Below, piece by piece: positions 1-8,349 of a DNA stretch of 64,000 nt. Made by a program: the position numbers and the translations under genes. Position 1 is the first letter of the stretch; the number at the start of each line of letters is the position of its first letter. The notes under the pieces were generated by a model that ran no database searches, was not told the DNA's origin, and was given only the letters and a program-made list of their open reading frames with translations. This DNA comes from Streptomyces oceani (lineage in GTDB: Bacteria > Actinomycetota > Actinomycetes > Streptomycetales > Streptomycetaceae). The stretch covers positions 1 to 64,000 of the forward strand of contig NZ_LJGU01000130.1 of NCBI RefSeq assembly GCF_001751245.1. Direction: 5' to 3'.

Positions 1-519
1 GTGGCCGGCGACGGACCGGGCGCCGCGCTGTGGTGCGCCGTCGACCAGCAGCGCCGCCCCGACGCCGGTGCCCACGGCGAGGAACAGCACCGGACTGCGG
101 CCGGCCGCGCCACCCTGCCACGCCTCGCCGAGAGCGTGCGCGCGTACGTCGTTGTCGACGGCGACCGGGAGTCCGGTCCGCTGGCGCAGTTCGGCGGTCA
201 GCCGGGTGCCCGTCCAGCCCGGCAGCGCGTCCGTGGCGGAGAGCACCGTGCCCGTACGAGCGTCGATGGCTCCGGCACCGCCCACCCCGACGGCCCGTAC
301 GTCATCCCCCGTCAGCTCGGCCACCGCGGAGGCGACCGCGTCCAGCACCGCGCCGGGCCCCTGGAGCGCCGGTGTGGGGGCACTGACGGAGTGCCGAATC
401 CGGCCGTCCGTACCGACCAGGCCGGCGGCGATCTTGGTACCGCCGAGGTCCACGCCGACGACCGAACCAGTGCTGCCCGCGCCCCCACCGCTGCCGCCGC
501 CCTGTTCGGCACGGGTCAC
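1..519 (-). CDS. nanK: ROK-family sugar kinase, likely N-acetylmannosamine kinase (3' end outside window)
   Basis: About 173 N-terminal residues are visible; the gene runs off the left edge. After a short Gly/Ser-rich leader comes the ROK ATP-binding motif VGVDLGGTKIAAGLV, and further on AVGTGVGAALLVDGAPQRGA, the conserved region before the family's zinc motif, which lies outside the window. The GTG start overlaps the TGA of the lyase gene by 4 bp (GTGA), so the two are translationally coupled. In sialic acid catabolism a ROK kinase phosphorylates ManNAc released by the lyase to ManNAc-6-P. The substrate is inferred from the neighbouring lyase, importer and sialidase; a glucokinase-like role cannot be excluded from the visible part. 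Confidence 0.8.
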   Translation of the reverse strand, partial: MTRAEQGGGSGGGAGSTGSVVGVDLGGTKIAAGLVGTDGRIRHSVSAPTPALQGPGAVLDAVASAVAELTGDDVRAVGVGGAGAIDARTGTVLSATDALPGWTGTRLTAELRQRTGLPVAVDNDVRAHALGEAWQGGAAGRSPVLFLAVGTGVGAALLVDGAPQRGARSVAGH

Positions 520-1445
520 AGCAGGCCCGCCCGTACGAGGTGCGCGCGGACCGTCTCGGTCTCCCGCTCGTCCAGTGGCCGCATGGGCGGGCTGACGACC
601 TGGGTGTCGATGATGCCGCGTAGCATCAGCGCCGTCTTGAAGGAGCCGAGGCCGGCGGCGGTGCCGGACGCCGTGGCGGTGTCGGCGGCCAGCACGATGT
701 CGAACAGCCGGGCCAGCCGGTCCTGTTCGGTCCGGGCGGTCCGCCAGTCGCCGGCCCGGGCGGCGGCGTCCAGCCGGGCGTACCCGTGCGGGTCGACGTT
801 GCCGAGGCCGGGCACGGAGCCGTCCGCGCCGCCCAGCAGCATCGCGTCCACCACCGCCTCGTGGCCGGTGAGCAGCGCGAAGCGGGGCACCTCCGCCCCC
901 GCGAGCGCCAGCCTGCGGAAGCTGACATCGTCCCCGCTGGAGTCCTTGACGCCGGCGAGTACGCCATCGGCCGCGAGGCTGAGCAGTTGGTCCACCGCGA
1001 GCTTGCTGTGCACGCACACCGGGATGTCGTAGGCGAGCAGCGGCAGCGGCACGGCGCTCGCGACGGTACGGAAGTGCCGTTCGATCTCGCTCTCGTGCGT
1101 GCGGGCGTAGAACGGCGCGGTGGTGACGATGGCGTCCGCACCACGTTTGGCGGCCATCTCGGCCCGCTCGATGACCCGGTTGGTGGTCGGCTCGATCGCG
1201 CCGACCAGTACCGGCACCTGGCCGCCCGCGGCGCCCACGATGACGTCGATGACGGCGTCCTGCTGACGGGGCGTGAGGTAGGCCATCTCGCCGGAGCTGC
1301 CCAGCGCGAACAGGCCGGTCACACCGCCCTCGAGCAGGAATCCGACCAGTCTCTCCAGAGACTTGGTGTCGAGTTCGCCGTCGGTGGTCAGCGGGGTGAC
1401 GACCGGCGGAATGACCCCGGAGAAGGAAGGGTTGCGGGGGCTCAC
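516..1445 (-). CDS. nanA: DHDPS/N-acetylneuraminate lyase family aldolase
   Basis: A 309-aa class I aldolase of the dihydrodipicolinate synthase superfamily. Visible family landmarks are the substrate carboxylate loop GSSGE (residues 49-53), the catalytic tyrosine in LLAYDIP (Tyr139) and the Schiff-base lysine in GVKDSSG (Lys167). The lysine genes are absent and the neighbours are an ABC importer, a ROK kinase and a sialidase, so the best fit is an N-acetylneuraminate lyase (Neu5Ac to ManNAc plus pyruvate) rather than DapA. The GTG start overlaps the TGA of the upstream ATPase (GTGA). Family members with similar motifs also cleave other 2-keto-3-deoxy sugar acids, so exact substrate is inferred from context. 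Confidence 0.8.
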   Translation of the reverse strand: MSPRNPSFSGVIPPVVTPLTTDGELDTKSLERLVGFLLEGGVTGLFALGSSGEMAYLTPRQQDAVIDVIVGAAGGQVPVLVGAIEPTTNRVIERAEMAAKRGADAIVTTAPFYARTHESEIERHFRTVASAVPLPLLAYDIPVCVHSKLAVDQLLSLAADGVLAGVKDSSGDDVSFRRLALAGAEVPRFALLTGHEAVVDAMLLGGADGSVPGLGNVDPHGYARLDAAARAGDWRTARTEQDRLARLFDIVLAADTATASGTAAGLGSFKTALMLRGIIDTQVVSPPMRPLDERETETVRAHLVRAGLL

Positions 1446-2608
1446 TGTGTGCTCCTTGCGGACGTGTCCGGTGTTTCGGTTTCTGGGTTCTCGGGGGTCT
1501 CTGGGGTCTCGGCGGTCTCCGGGGTCTCCGGGCCGTGCCCGGACTCGCTCGCCGGGGACGGCGTGCTCCCGGCCGAGGACACCTCGGTACGCGCCCGTCC
1601 CCCTCCGGCCGGCGCCTGCTCGGCGCCGTTCTCCGGATGGACGCAGTGCCAGCGGTGCTCCCCGTCACCCTGTCCGTCGCCCTCGCCGCCATCGGCCCCG
1701 AGGCTCGCGGCGGGGAACACGGTGGCGCACTCCTCGTCCGCCTTCCAGCAGCGCGTACGGAAGGGACAGCCGCTCGGCGGATTCGTCGCGGAGGGCACGG
1801 GCCCCGTGAGGATGATGCGTTCGGTCTTCTCCAGCAGGCTGGGGGTGGCCGAGAGCAGCGCCTGGGTGTACGGGTGCGCGGGCGCGGCGGTCACCCTGGC
1901 CGCCGGCCCCTCCTCGACGACGCGGCCGAGGTAGAGCACCGCGAGCCGGTCTGCGAGATAGCGCACGGTCTGGATGTCGTGCGAGATGAACACCATCCCG
2001 AGGTCGAGTCGTTCCCGCAGCTCGACGAGCAGGTTGAGGACCTGTGCGCGGACGGACACGTCCAGCGCGCTGGTCGGCTCGTCCGCGACGATCAGCTGCG
2101 GTTCCAGGGCGAGCGCGCGTGCGATGGCCACTCGCTGTCGCTGGCCGCCGGAGAGCCGTCCGGGCAGTGAGCGCGCGGTGTGCGGGGGAAGGCCGACGAG
2201 GTCGAGCAACTCCTCGACCCGCGCGGTTCGTTCCGCTTCGGTGCCACGACGGTGTACGTCGAGCGGGTCGCGCAGGATACGGCCGACGGGCATCCGGGGA
2301 TTGAGCGCCGTCGACGGGTCCTGGAAGACCACGCCGACCGAGGAGCCGAACTCGACGCGGCGACGCGCCCGCGGCATGTTCCACAGGTCCTCGCCGCGGA
2401 AGCTGACCGAGCCCTCGGTCGGCCGCTGCAGCCCGGTCAGCATCCGGGCCAGCGTGGACTTGCCGCAGCCCGACTCGCCCACCAGGCCGAGGATCTCGCC
2501 CCGACGCACCTCCAGGGAGGCCGCGGTCAGCGCGTGCACGGCGGCGTGCCGGAAGAACCCGGTGCCGCGGATGCGATGGCGTACGTGTACCTGGTCCAGC
2601 CGGATCAT
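1442..2608 (-). CDS. Oligopeptide/dipeptide-type ABC transporter ATPase (OppF/DppF-like)
   Basis: 388-aa ATP-binding subunit. It shows Walker A GESGCGKST, signature LSGGQRQRVAIARAL, Walker B LIVADEPTSALD and the OppF/DppF C-terminal extension with GCPFRTRC cysteines. The C-terminal ~60 residues are low-complexity (Glu-Thr-Pro repeats encoded by ggtctc-type DNA repeats at about 1480-1535) and probably disordered. The ATG start overlaps the TGA of the fused permease-ATPase by ATGA. It partners with the other importer genes of this operon. Dpp-type systems import sialic acid in some bacteria (the SatABCD class), which fits the surrounding catabolic genes; substrate is inferred. Confidence 0.9.
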   Translation of the reverse strand: MIRLDQVHVRHRIRGTGFFRHAAVHALTAASLEVRRGEILGLVGESGCGKSTLARMLTGLQRPTEGSVSFRGEDLWNMPRARRRVEFGSSVGVVFQDPSTALNPRMPVGRILRDPLDVHRRGTEAERTARVEELLDLVGLPPHTARSLPGRLSGGQRQRVAIARALALEPQLIVADEPTSALDVSVRAQVLNLLVELRERLDLGMVFISHDIQTVRYLADRLAVLYLGRVVEEGPAARVTAAPAHPYTQALLSATPSLLEKTERIILTGPVPSATNPPSGCPFRTRCWKADEECATVFPAASLGADGGEGDGQGDGEHRWHCVHPENGAEQAPAGGGRARTEVSSAGSTPSPASESGHGPETPETAETPETPENPETETPDTSARSTQ

Positions 2609-4608
2609 CGGGCGCTCTTCTCCAACGGGGCGGAAACCGCCGGGTGGTGGCAGGCGAAGCTGTGTCCCGCGTCGCGTTCGCCGTGCTCGGGCGGGGTCGT
2701 ACGGCAGAGTTCGGTGGCCGCGGGGCAGCGAGAGGCGAAGCGGCAGCCCGTGCCGAAGTGTTGGGGCGGTGGGACGATGCCCGGTATCTGGTGCAGTCGC
2801 CCCGCGCCGGTCTCCAGCGACACCACGGAGCCGAGCAGCCCGCGGCTGTAGTGGTGTGCCGGGTCGGTGAGGACCGAACGGGTGCCGCCGGTCTCGGATA
2901 TCTGACCGGCGTACATCACCGCGACCCGGTGTGCGAGATCCCCGACGAGCGCCAGGTCGTGCGAGACCAGCACCATGGCGAAGCCGAGTTCGTCACGCAG
3001 TCGGGTCAGCAGTTCCACGATCTGGGCCTGCACGGTGACGTCCAGCGCGGTGGTCGGCTCGTCGGCGATCAGCAACCGCGGGTTGCGGGAGAGCGCCATG
3101 GCGATCAGTACGCGCTGCCGCTGGCCGCCGGACAGCTCGTGCGGATAGCTGCGCAGAATCCGATCCGGGGCGAGACCGACCAGTTCCAGCAGTTCGGCCG
3201 GGGACTTGTCGCCGCCCCTGGAGGTGAGTTGGCCGAGTTGGCGGCCGATGAGTACCGAGGGGTTCAGGGAGGACAGGGCGTCCTGGTAGACCATCGCGAT
3301 CTGCGGCCCGAGCAGCTTGCGGCGTTCCTGGGAGCTGAGCGTGAGCAGATCCTTCCCGTCGTAGCGGACGCTGCCGCGCACCTCGGCGTTCTCGGCGAGC
3401 AGGCCCATCAAGGCGAGGCTGGTGATGCTCTTGCCACAGCCCGACTCGCCCACCAGGCCGAGGGTCTCGCCTTCGCGTACGGAGAAGGACACGCCGTCCA
3501 CGACAGGCACGTCGCCGTACCGGTCGGGGAAACGGATGCTCAGGTCGCGGACGGTGAGGAGTTCGGACGCCTCAGCGGACACGGGGGGCACCCGTGGCGA
3601 GCTGTCGCGTACGCGCTCGGCGAGTTGACCCAGTGCCTCGTCCACGTCCGTCCGGGCGGGCGCGGTGGTCTTGGCGAGCGGGGGCTGCTGGGCGGCGGTG
3701 TTGTCGGTGGCGGTACCGGCGGTCTCGACGGTGCCGGCGATCTCGGCGCCGGTGCCGCCGGGGGAGGCGGAGGCGTCGGACATGCCCTCGGAGAGCACGT
3801 TCAGCGCCAGCACCGTGATCAGCAGCGCCAGCCCGGGGAAGACGGAGGCCCACCAGCCGCCGGCCAGCAGGATCTGCCGGCCGTACGACAGCACGCTGCC
3901 CCAACTCGGGTCGGGGTCCTGCACGCCGGCGCCGATGAACGACAGTCCGGCCTCGAAGATGATCGCCTCTGCGACCAGCACGGTCGCGAAGACCAGCACC
4001 GGCGCGGCGCAGTTGACAGCGACGTGGCGGGCGATGATGTGGCCGCGGCGAGCGCCGATGACCTGTTCCGCGGCGACGTAGTCCTCGCCGTACTGCGCCA
4101 GCACGTTGGCCCGTACGACACGGGACAGCGAGGGCACGTAGACCACCGCGATGGTGCAGACGAGCACGGGGACGCTGGTGCCGAACACCGCGACCAGCAC
4201 CGCCGCGAGCGCGATCGGCGGGAAGGACATCACGACGTCGAGGGAGCGCATCACCGTCTCGTCGGCCCACTTGCGGGAGGTGGCGGCGAGTGAGCCCAGC
4301 ACCGCGCCCAGCGCGACCGCGACGGCGGTGGCGCCGAGACCGATCACCAGCGAGTAGCGGGCACCGTGCAGGACACGGGAGAACACGTCGCGGCCGAGCC
4401 GGTCGGTGCCGAACAGGTGCTCGCTGCCGGGCCCCACCACCGGCTCTCCCGTACGCAGCGGGTCCTGTGCCAGCAGCGGCGCGAACACCGCGCCCAACAC
4501 GATGAGCAGCAGCACGCCGAGCGCGACGCGGGAGGAGGGGGGCAGGGAGCGGAGGCGGACACCGGGGCGGGACAGCTTCCGGGTCAGGCTGAGGCGGCCA
4601 GTGAACAT
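2605..4608 (-). CDS. Fused ABC permease-ATPase (DppC-DppD in one chain)
   Basis: 667 aa. The N-terminal ~300 residues are a DppC/OppC permease with several hydrophobic helices, the GTDRLGRDVFSR motif and the EAA-like loop (EQVIGARRGHIIARHVAVN). After an Ala/Thr/Pro linker (~300-370) follows a complete OppD-type ATPase with Walker A GESGCGKS, signature LSGGQRQRVLIAMAL, LLIADEPTTALD and C-terminal cysteines. These parts are usually separate polypeptides. The ATG at 4608 is preferred over a longer in-frame start at 4665 because it sits one base after the TGA of the upstream permease gene and begins a natural permease N-terminus. It supplies one membrane and one ATPase half of the importer. Confidence 0.88.
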   Translation of the reverse strand: MFTGRLSLTRKLSRPGVRLRSLPPSSRVALGVLLLIVLGAVFAPLLAQDPLRTGEPVVGPGSEHLFGTDRLGRDVFSRVLHGARYSLVIGLGATAVAVALGAVLGSLAATSRKWADETVMRSLDVVMSFPPIALAAVLVAVFGTSVPVLVCTIAVVYVPSLSRVVRANVLAQYGEDYVAAEQVIGARRGHIIARHVAVNCAAPVLVFATVLVAEAIIFEAGLSFIGAGVQDPDPSWGSVLSYGRQILLAGGWWASVFPGLALLITVLALNVLSEGMSDASASPGGTGAEIAGTVETAGTATDNTAAQQPPLAKTTAPARTDVDEALGQLAERVRDSSPRVPPVSAEASELLTVRDLSIRFPDRYGDVPVVDGVSFSVREGETLGLVGESGCGKSITSLALMGLLAENAEVRGSVRYDGKDLLTLSSQERRKLLGPQIAMVYQDALSSLNPSVLIGRQLGQLTSRGGDKSPAELLELVGLAPDRILRSYPHELSGGQRQRVLIAMALSRNPRLLIADEPTTALDVTVQAQIVELLTRLRDELGFAMVLVSHDLALVGDLAHRVAVMYAGQISETGGTRSVLTDPAHHYSRGLLGSVVSLETGAGRLHQIPGIVPPPQHFGTGCRFASRCPAATELCRTTPPEHGERDAGHSFACHHPAVSAPLEKSAR

Positions 4609-4609
4609 C

Positions 4610-5560
4610 TCACACCGTCCTGATACGGGGGTTGACCAGCAGGCAGAGCAGGTCGACGACGACATTGACGGCCAGGAAGGTGAGAGCGATGGTGATCACC
4701 GTGCCCTGGACGAGACCGGTGTCACTGCCGGTGACGCCTTCGAGGATGAGCTTCCCCATGCCGGGCAGATCGAAGATCGCCTCGATGACCACTGCGCCGC
4801 TGAGGAGGTAGCCGACCCGCACGCCCAACACCGTCAGCGGCGTGATCAGGGAGTTGCGCAGGACGGAGCGGATGACCAGTGACTCGGGCAGGCCGTTGCC
4901 GCGCGCGGTGCGTACGTAGTCGCGGTCCAGCTCGGCGACCATGGACGTACGGATCAGCCGCGCCAGGGAGGTCGCCAGCGGGATGGCGAGGGAGACGGCG
5001 GGCAGCGCCATGGACTTCAGCCAGTCGGAGAACGAGTCCGCCGGGTTGGTGTAGCCGCCGGTGGGCAGCAGATCGATGTTGAGGGAGAACTGCTGGATCA
5101 GCAGCACCCCCAGCCAGAACGGCGGGATGGCGACGCCGGCCATCGACAACAGCCGGGTCAGCTGGTCCGGCCAGCGGTCCCGGTAGACGGCACCGGCGAT
5201 ACCGAGGACCAGCGCGAGCACCAACCCGAGGCTCAGGGCCAGCAGGGTCAGTTGGATGGTGAGGGGAAGCGCGGTGACGATCCGGTCGGTGACCGGCTGA
5301 CCCGGCGGCAGCGTCATGCCGAGATCCCCCTTGAGGAGGTCCGCGACGAACGCGACGTACCGCATCGGCAGCGGATCGTTGAGTCCCTGCTCCTCCTCGA
5401 ACGCGGCCCGGGCTTCCGGGCTGGCGCTGTCACCGAGGGCGTTGTACGCCGGATCGACCGGCGAGAACTGCATGACCAGGAAGACCAGCAGAGCGATCCC
5501 GAGGACCATCACCGGCAGCATCGCGATACGACGCAGCGCGAGCCGGAGGAATGCGACCAT
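4610..5560 (-). CDS. Dipeptide/oligopeptide-type ABC permease (DppB-like)
   Basis: 316-aa integral membrane subunit. It has an N-terminal helix (LRRIAMLPVMVLGIALLVFL), a DppB periplasmic segment and the EAA loop (VRTARGNGLPESLVIRSVLRNS) followed by further helices. The ATG at 5560 is chosen because the upstream in-frame extension reads through non-membrane, Arg-rich sequence and overlaps no coupling site. It pairs with the fused permease-ATPase immediately downstream. The spacing to the binding-protein gene upstream is under 40 bp, consistent with a single operon. Confidence 0.9.
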   Translation of the reverse strand: MVAFLRLALRRIAMLPVMVLGIALLVFLVMQFSPVDPAYNALGDSASPEARAAFEEEQGLNDPLPMRYVAFVADLLKGDLGMTLPPGQPVTDRIVTALPLTIQLTLLALSLGLVLALVLGIAGAVYRDRWPDQLTRLLSMAGVAIPPFWLGVLLIQQFSLNIDLLPTGGYTNPADSFSDWLKSMALPAVSLAIPLATSLARLIRTSMVAELDRDYVRTARGNGLPESLVIRSVLRNSLITPLTVLGVRVGYLLSGAVVIEAIFDLPGMGKLILEGVTGSDTGLVQGTVITIALTFLAVNVVVDLLCLLVNPRIRTV

Positions 5561-5598
5561 CGTGAGTTTCCTTGTGAGTGGTGGGCGGTACGGTCCGG

Positions 5599-7185
5599 TC
5601 AGGCGCGACCCACGCCCAGGAAGGACAGTCCGGTCATGGGCAGCGGCTGGAAGCCGTCCAGTGCCTCGTCGTCCCAGGCGGTGGGTAGTTCGCGGTGGAG
5701 GATCGGATAGAGGGGCACCTCGTCTGCGATCAGGTCGGTCACCTGTGCCCAGAGCTTCCTCCGGTGCTTCTCCTCGTCGGACCGGGCGGCCTCGTCGAGC
5801 AGCGACCGCACCTTCCGGTCCTGCGGCGAGTCCTTCCAGCGGAACCGCTTCTCGGGCCACACGCCCTCGTAGTACCAGCGGAGCAGCAGGTCGACGTCGT
5901 TCCCGAAGACGGACGGGTCACCGGGCGCGATCAGCACGTCGTAGTCGCCCTTGTCGACCTTCGAGTACTGCGCGGCGGACTGCGCGATGTTCAGGGTGGT
6001 ACGCAGTCCGACCGCGTCCAGGCTCTCCTTGATCACCGGGGCGCTGTCCTTGACCCAGCCGGTGTCGGTGGTCAGGATCTCGATCCGGAGGTTCTCCACG
6101 CCGGCCTCGGCGAGTAGTTCGCGGGCCCGGTCCGGGTCGTGCCGGTAGACGGTGGCGGCACGGTGGTAGTCGGCGTGCGCTTCCTGGAGGTAGCCGGTGG
6201 CCGCGTTGCCGTTGCCGAGCAGCGCCGTGCCGATGACCTTCTCGGTGTCCAGGGCGTAGTGCAGAGCCTGCCGGACCCGCTTGTCGTCGAAGGGCTGGCG
6301 AGCGCAGTTGAACATCATGAAGAGCAGGCCGAAGGTCGAGACCGATTCGATCTCGGCCTTCTTCCCCAGCCCCTTGACGTCGACGTACGGCACGTCCTCG
6401 ATGGCCTGGATGCGTCCGGAGTACATGGCGCTCACCCGCGCGGACGGGTCGACCATCAGCCGCCAGACCAGGTTGTCGGCCCGGGCCGGGTGTGGTCCGT
6501 TGTAGTCCTCGTACTTCGTCATGACGATCTTGTCCTGACGAAGCGCGCGCGTAAGCCGGTACGGTCCGGAGCCGACCGGTTTCGCGTCGAAGCCCTTGGA
6601 GTCCGCTTCCACGAGCTTCTTCGGGACGATCTTGGCGACACATATCCGGGACGGGAAGAGGGGGAACTCGTAGCCGAGACTGAACTCCACCGTCCGCTCG
6701 TCGACCGAGCGCACCTCGTCGATGAACGGCAGGAACTGCGCGAACAGCGAGGCGCTCGCCGGGTCCAGGATGCGTTCGAAGCTGAACACCACGTCCTCGG
6801 AGGTCACCGGCGACCCGTCGTGGAAGGTGGCTCCCTTCCGCAGGGTCGCCCGGTAGGTGGTGGCGTCCACCCGTCGAGGCATGTCGGTGGCCAGTGCCGG
6901 ACGCGAGGTCATGTCGACCGGGTCGAGGTCGACGAGTCCTTCGAAGATGTGCATGTTCGCGGCGACCGGGGTGGCGCCGGAGGCGAGCATCGGGTCGAAT
7001 CCGGTGGAGAGGGCGTACGAGATGCCCGCCTCGATGGCGCTGGCGCCCCTGCCCGCGCCACCAGCGGTCGAGGCGGGCCCGCCGCACGCCGCGAGCCCGC
7101 CGGTGAGGGTGGTGACGGCACCGAGGGCGCCGACCCCGCGCAGTAGGCTACGGCGGTCGACTCCGCGAGTCGTACAGTCCGACAC
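5599..7185 (-). CDS. Extracellular solute-binding lipoprotein, family 5 (peptide/sialic acid type)
   Basis: 528 aa. The N-terminus has a twin-arginine motif (DRRSLLRG), a hydrophobic stretch and a lipobox LAAC, so it is probably a Tat-exported lipoprotein. The rest is the SBP_bac_5 fold, recognisable by the motif region TYRATLRKGATFHDGSPVTSEDVVFSFER. GTG at 7185 is supported by a strong GGAGG ribosome site 4-5 bases upstream. It is the first gene of the leftward importer operon and lies divergent to the FadR-type regulator, sharing a palindromic operator candidate at 7229-7243. The ligand is inferred to be a sialic acid or sialylated compound. Confidence 0.9.
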   Translation of the reverse strand: MSDCTTRGVDRRSLLRGVGALGAVTTLTGGLAACGGPASTAGGAGRGASAIEAGISYALSTGFDPMLASGATPVAANMHIFEGLVDLDPVDMTSRPALATDMPRRVDATTYRATLRKGATFHDGSPVTSEDVVFSFERILDPASASLFAQFLPFIDEVRSVDERTVEFSLGYEFPLFPSRICVAKIVPKKLVEADSKGFDAKPVGSGPYRLTRALRQDKIVMTKYEDYNGPHPARADNLVWRLMVDPSARVSAMYSGRIQAIEDVPYVDVKGLGKKAEIESVSTFGLLFMMFNCARQPFDDKRVRQALHYALDTEKVIGTALLGNGNAATGYLQEAHADYHRAATVYRHDPDRARELLAEAGVENLRIEILTTDTGWVKDSAPVIKESLDAVGLRTTLNIAQSAAQYSKVDKGDYDVLIAPGDPSVFGNDVDLLLRWYYEGVWPEKRFRWKDSPQDRKVRSLLDEAARSDEEKHRRKLWAQVTDLIADEVPLYPILHRELPTAWDDEALDGFQPLPMTGLSFLGVGRA

Positions 7186-7228
7186 TGATCCTCCAAGACG
7201 GGGTCCGCAGCAGTTTACGAGAGAGTTC

Positions 7229-7243
7229 AGACGTCAGATGTCT
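7229..7243. promoter_or_regulatory. Candidate FadR-type repressor operator (regulator/importer intergenic)
   Basis: The sequence AGACGTCAGATGTCT is an imperfect palindrome centred between the divergent binding-protein and regulator genes. It matches the palindrome upstream of the sialidase (8283-8297) at 13 of 15 positions. The position just upstream of both starts suits an autoregulated repressor of the importer operon. Confidence 0.6.
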
Positions 7244-7293
7244 GATGCTTGATAGCGTGTGAACGTAGCTCTCGCAGGGAGAAGGGTCAAGAG

Positions 7294-8037
7294 GTGGGGA
7301 ACCAATCCATGCCGGAAATCCGCGGCGGTCGATCACCACTGCGCGAGGAAGTGACCGAAGGCATCAAGCAGTACATCCTGCAGAACAGACTGCGACCAGG
7401 AGACTCCCTGCCCACGGAGAGCGCGCTCTGCGAGGCGCTGGGCGCCAGCCGATCCAGCGTGCGCGAGGCGGTCAAGAAGCTGCACGCACTGGACATCGTC
7501 GAAGTGCGCCACGGCCACGGCACGTTCGTCGGTCGGCTCAGCCTCTCCGCGCTGGTGGAGAGCCTCACCTTCCGCGGACTGCTCAGCCCCAAGGACGACT
7601 TCCAGGTGCTGTCCGACCTGGTGGACGCCCGCGAACTCTTCGAGCGCGGCATGGTCGAGCGGATGACCGAGGACTTCGACCCGGAGTACCTCACCGGGCT
7701 GGACCTGCTCGTGGAGGAGATGCACGAGCAGACCGAGAAGGGCACTAACCGCCTCGTGTCCGCCGACCGCGCCTTCCACACCCTGCTCGTGGAGCCGATG
7801 GGCAACGAGCTGATCGGTCAACTCTCCCGCGCCTTCTGGGACGTGTACTCGATCGTCGCCCCCCATCTGAACATGATCACGGCCGAGGACGAGGCGGCCA
7901 CCCTCGCGGCCCACCACCGGATCGTGACGGCGCTCGCCGAGCGGGACCGCGAGGGCTACCTCGCCGCCATCACGGACCACTACGCGCCGGTGCGCCGCCG
8001 GATAGCCGCCGCTCGCCGGGAGACATCCGAGAGCTGA
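7294..8037 (+). CDS. nanR: GntR-family (FadR subfamily) transcriptional regulator of the sialic acid locus
   Basis: About 247 aa. The N-terminal winged helix (LREEVTEGIKQYILQNRLRPGDSLPTE to VRHGHGTFVG) is the GntR DNA-binding domain; the C-terminal all-helical FCD domain is of FadR type (DLVDARELFERGMVERM, later AAHHRIVTALAERDREGY). GTG 7294 follows a GGGAGAAGGG ribosome site; ATG 7309 is an alternative, while the upstream TTG 7249 would start next to the operator. It is divergent to the importer operon and upstream of the sialidase. A likely effector is a sialic acid or a catabolite, by analogy with NanR; that is inference. Confidence 0.85.
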   Translation: MGNQSMPEIRGGRSPLREEVTEGIKQYILQNRLRPGDSLPTESALCEALGASRSSVREAVKKLHALDIVEVRHGHGTFVGRLSLSALVESLTFRGLLSPKDDFQVLSDLVDARELFERGMVERMTEDFDPEYLTGLDLLVEEMHEQTEKGTNRLVSADRAFHTLLVEPMGNELIGQLSRAFWDVYSIVAPHLNMITAEDEAATLAAHHRIVTALAERDREGYLAAITDHYAPVRRRIAAARRETSES

Positions 8038-8049
8038 GCACGCCCTGCG

Positions 8050-8105
8050 CCCACGGTCCGTACGCCGCGCGAGTTCGCCTCGCACGCGGGCGTACGGACC
8101 GTGGG
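8050..8105 (+). terminator. Strong hairpin after the FadR-type regulator
   Basis: A perfect 17-bp inverted repeat (8050-8066 and 8089-8105) with a 22-base loop begins 12 bases after the regulator stop. No T-tract follows, as is common for Streptomyces terminators. Confidence 0.75.
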
Positions 8106-8281
8106 GACCCCGAGACGGCCCGCGCTCCGGAGCCGGGAGCGCCGGGAGTGCCGACACCACGTCCGCACCCGCACCCCCGCACCCCCGCACCCGAGATCGC
8201 GGGGACACACACGGATTCAACACCTCAGGCTGTCCAGACCCTTGACCGGTGGTCAGGGGCTTCTTATCGTTCCTGACCCAT

Positions 8282-8298
8282 AAGACGTCTGACGTCTT
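8282..8298. promoter_or_regulatory. Perfect 17-bp palindrome upstream of the sialidase
   Basis: AAGACGTCTGACGTCTT is perfectly symmetric about the central T. Its core matches the 7229-7243 site (consensus AGACGTC-W-GA-Y-GTCT). It lies 50-65 bases before the sialidase start, where a repressor would block transcription. Confidence 0.65.
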
Positions 8299-8349
8299 CC
8301 GTCCGTGTCCCTCTTGGCGGCCGGGGCCGCCCAAGGAGCGTGTAGTCCT

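Noticed and set aside
1470..1540. Repeats of ggtctc/ggggtct type as a regulatory array
   Set aside because: They lie inside the 3' end of the ATPase gene and encode its Glu-Thr-Pro tail; coding low complexity explains them.
2644..4293. A 549-codon plus-strand frame opposite the fused permease-ATPase
   Set aside because: It lacks any domain and mirrors the codon bias of the minus-strand gene; the transporter motifs are all on the minus strand.
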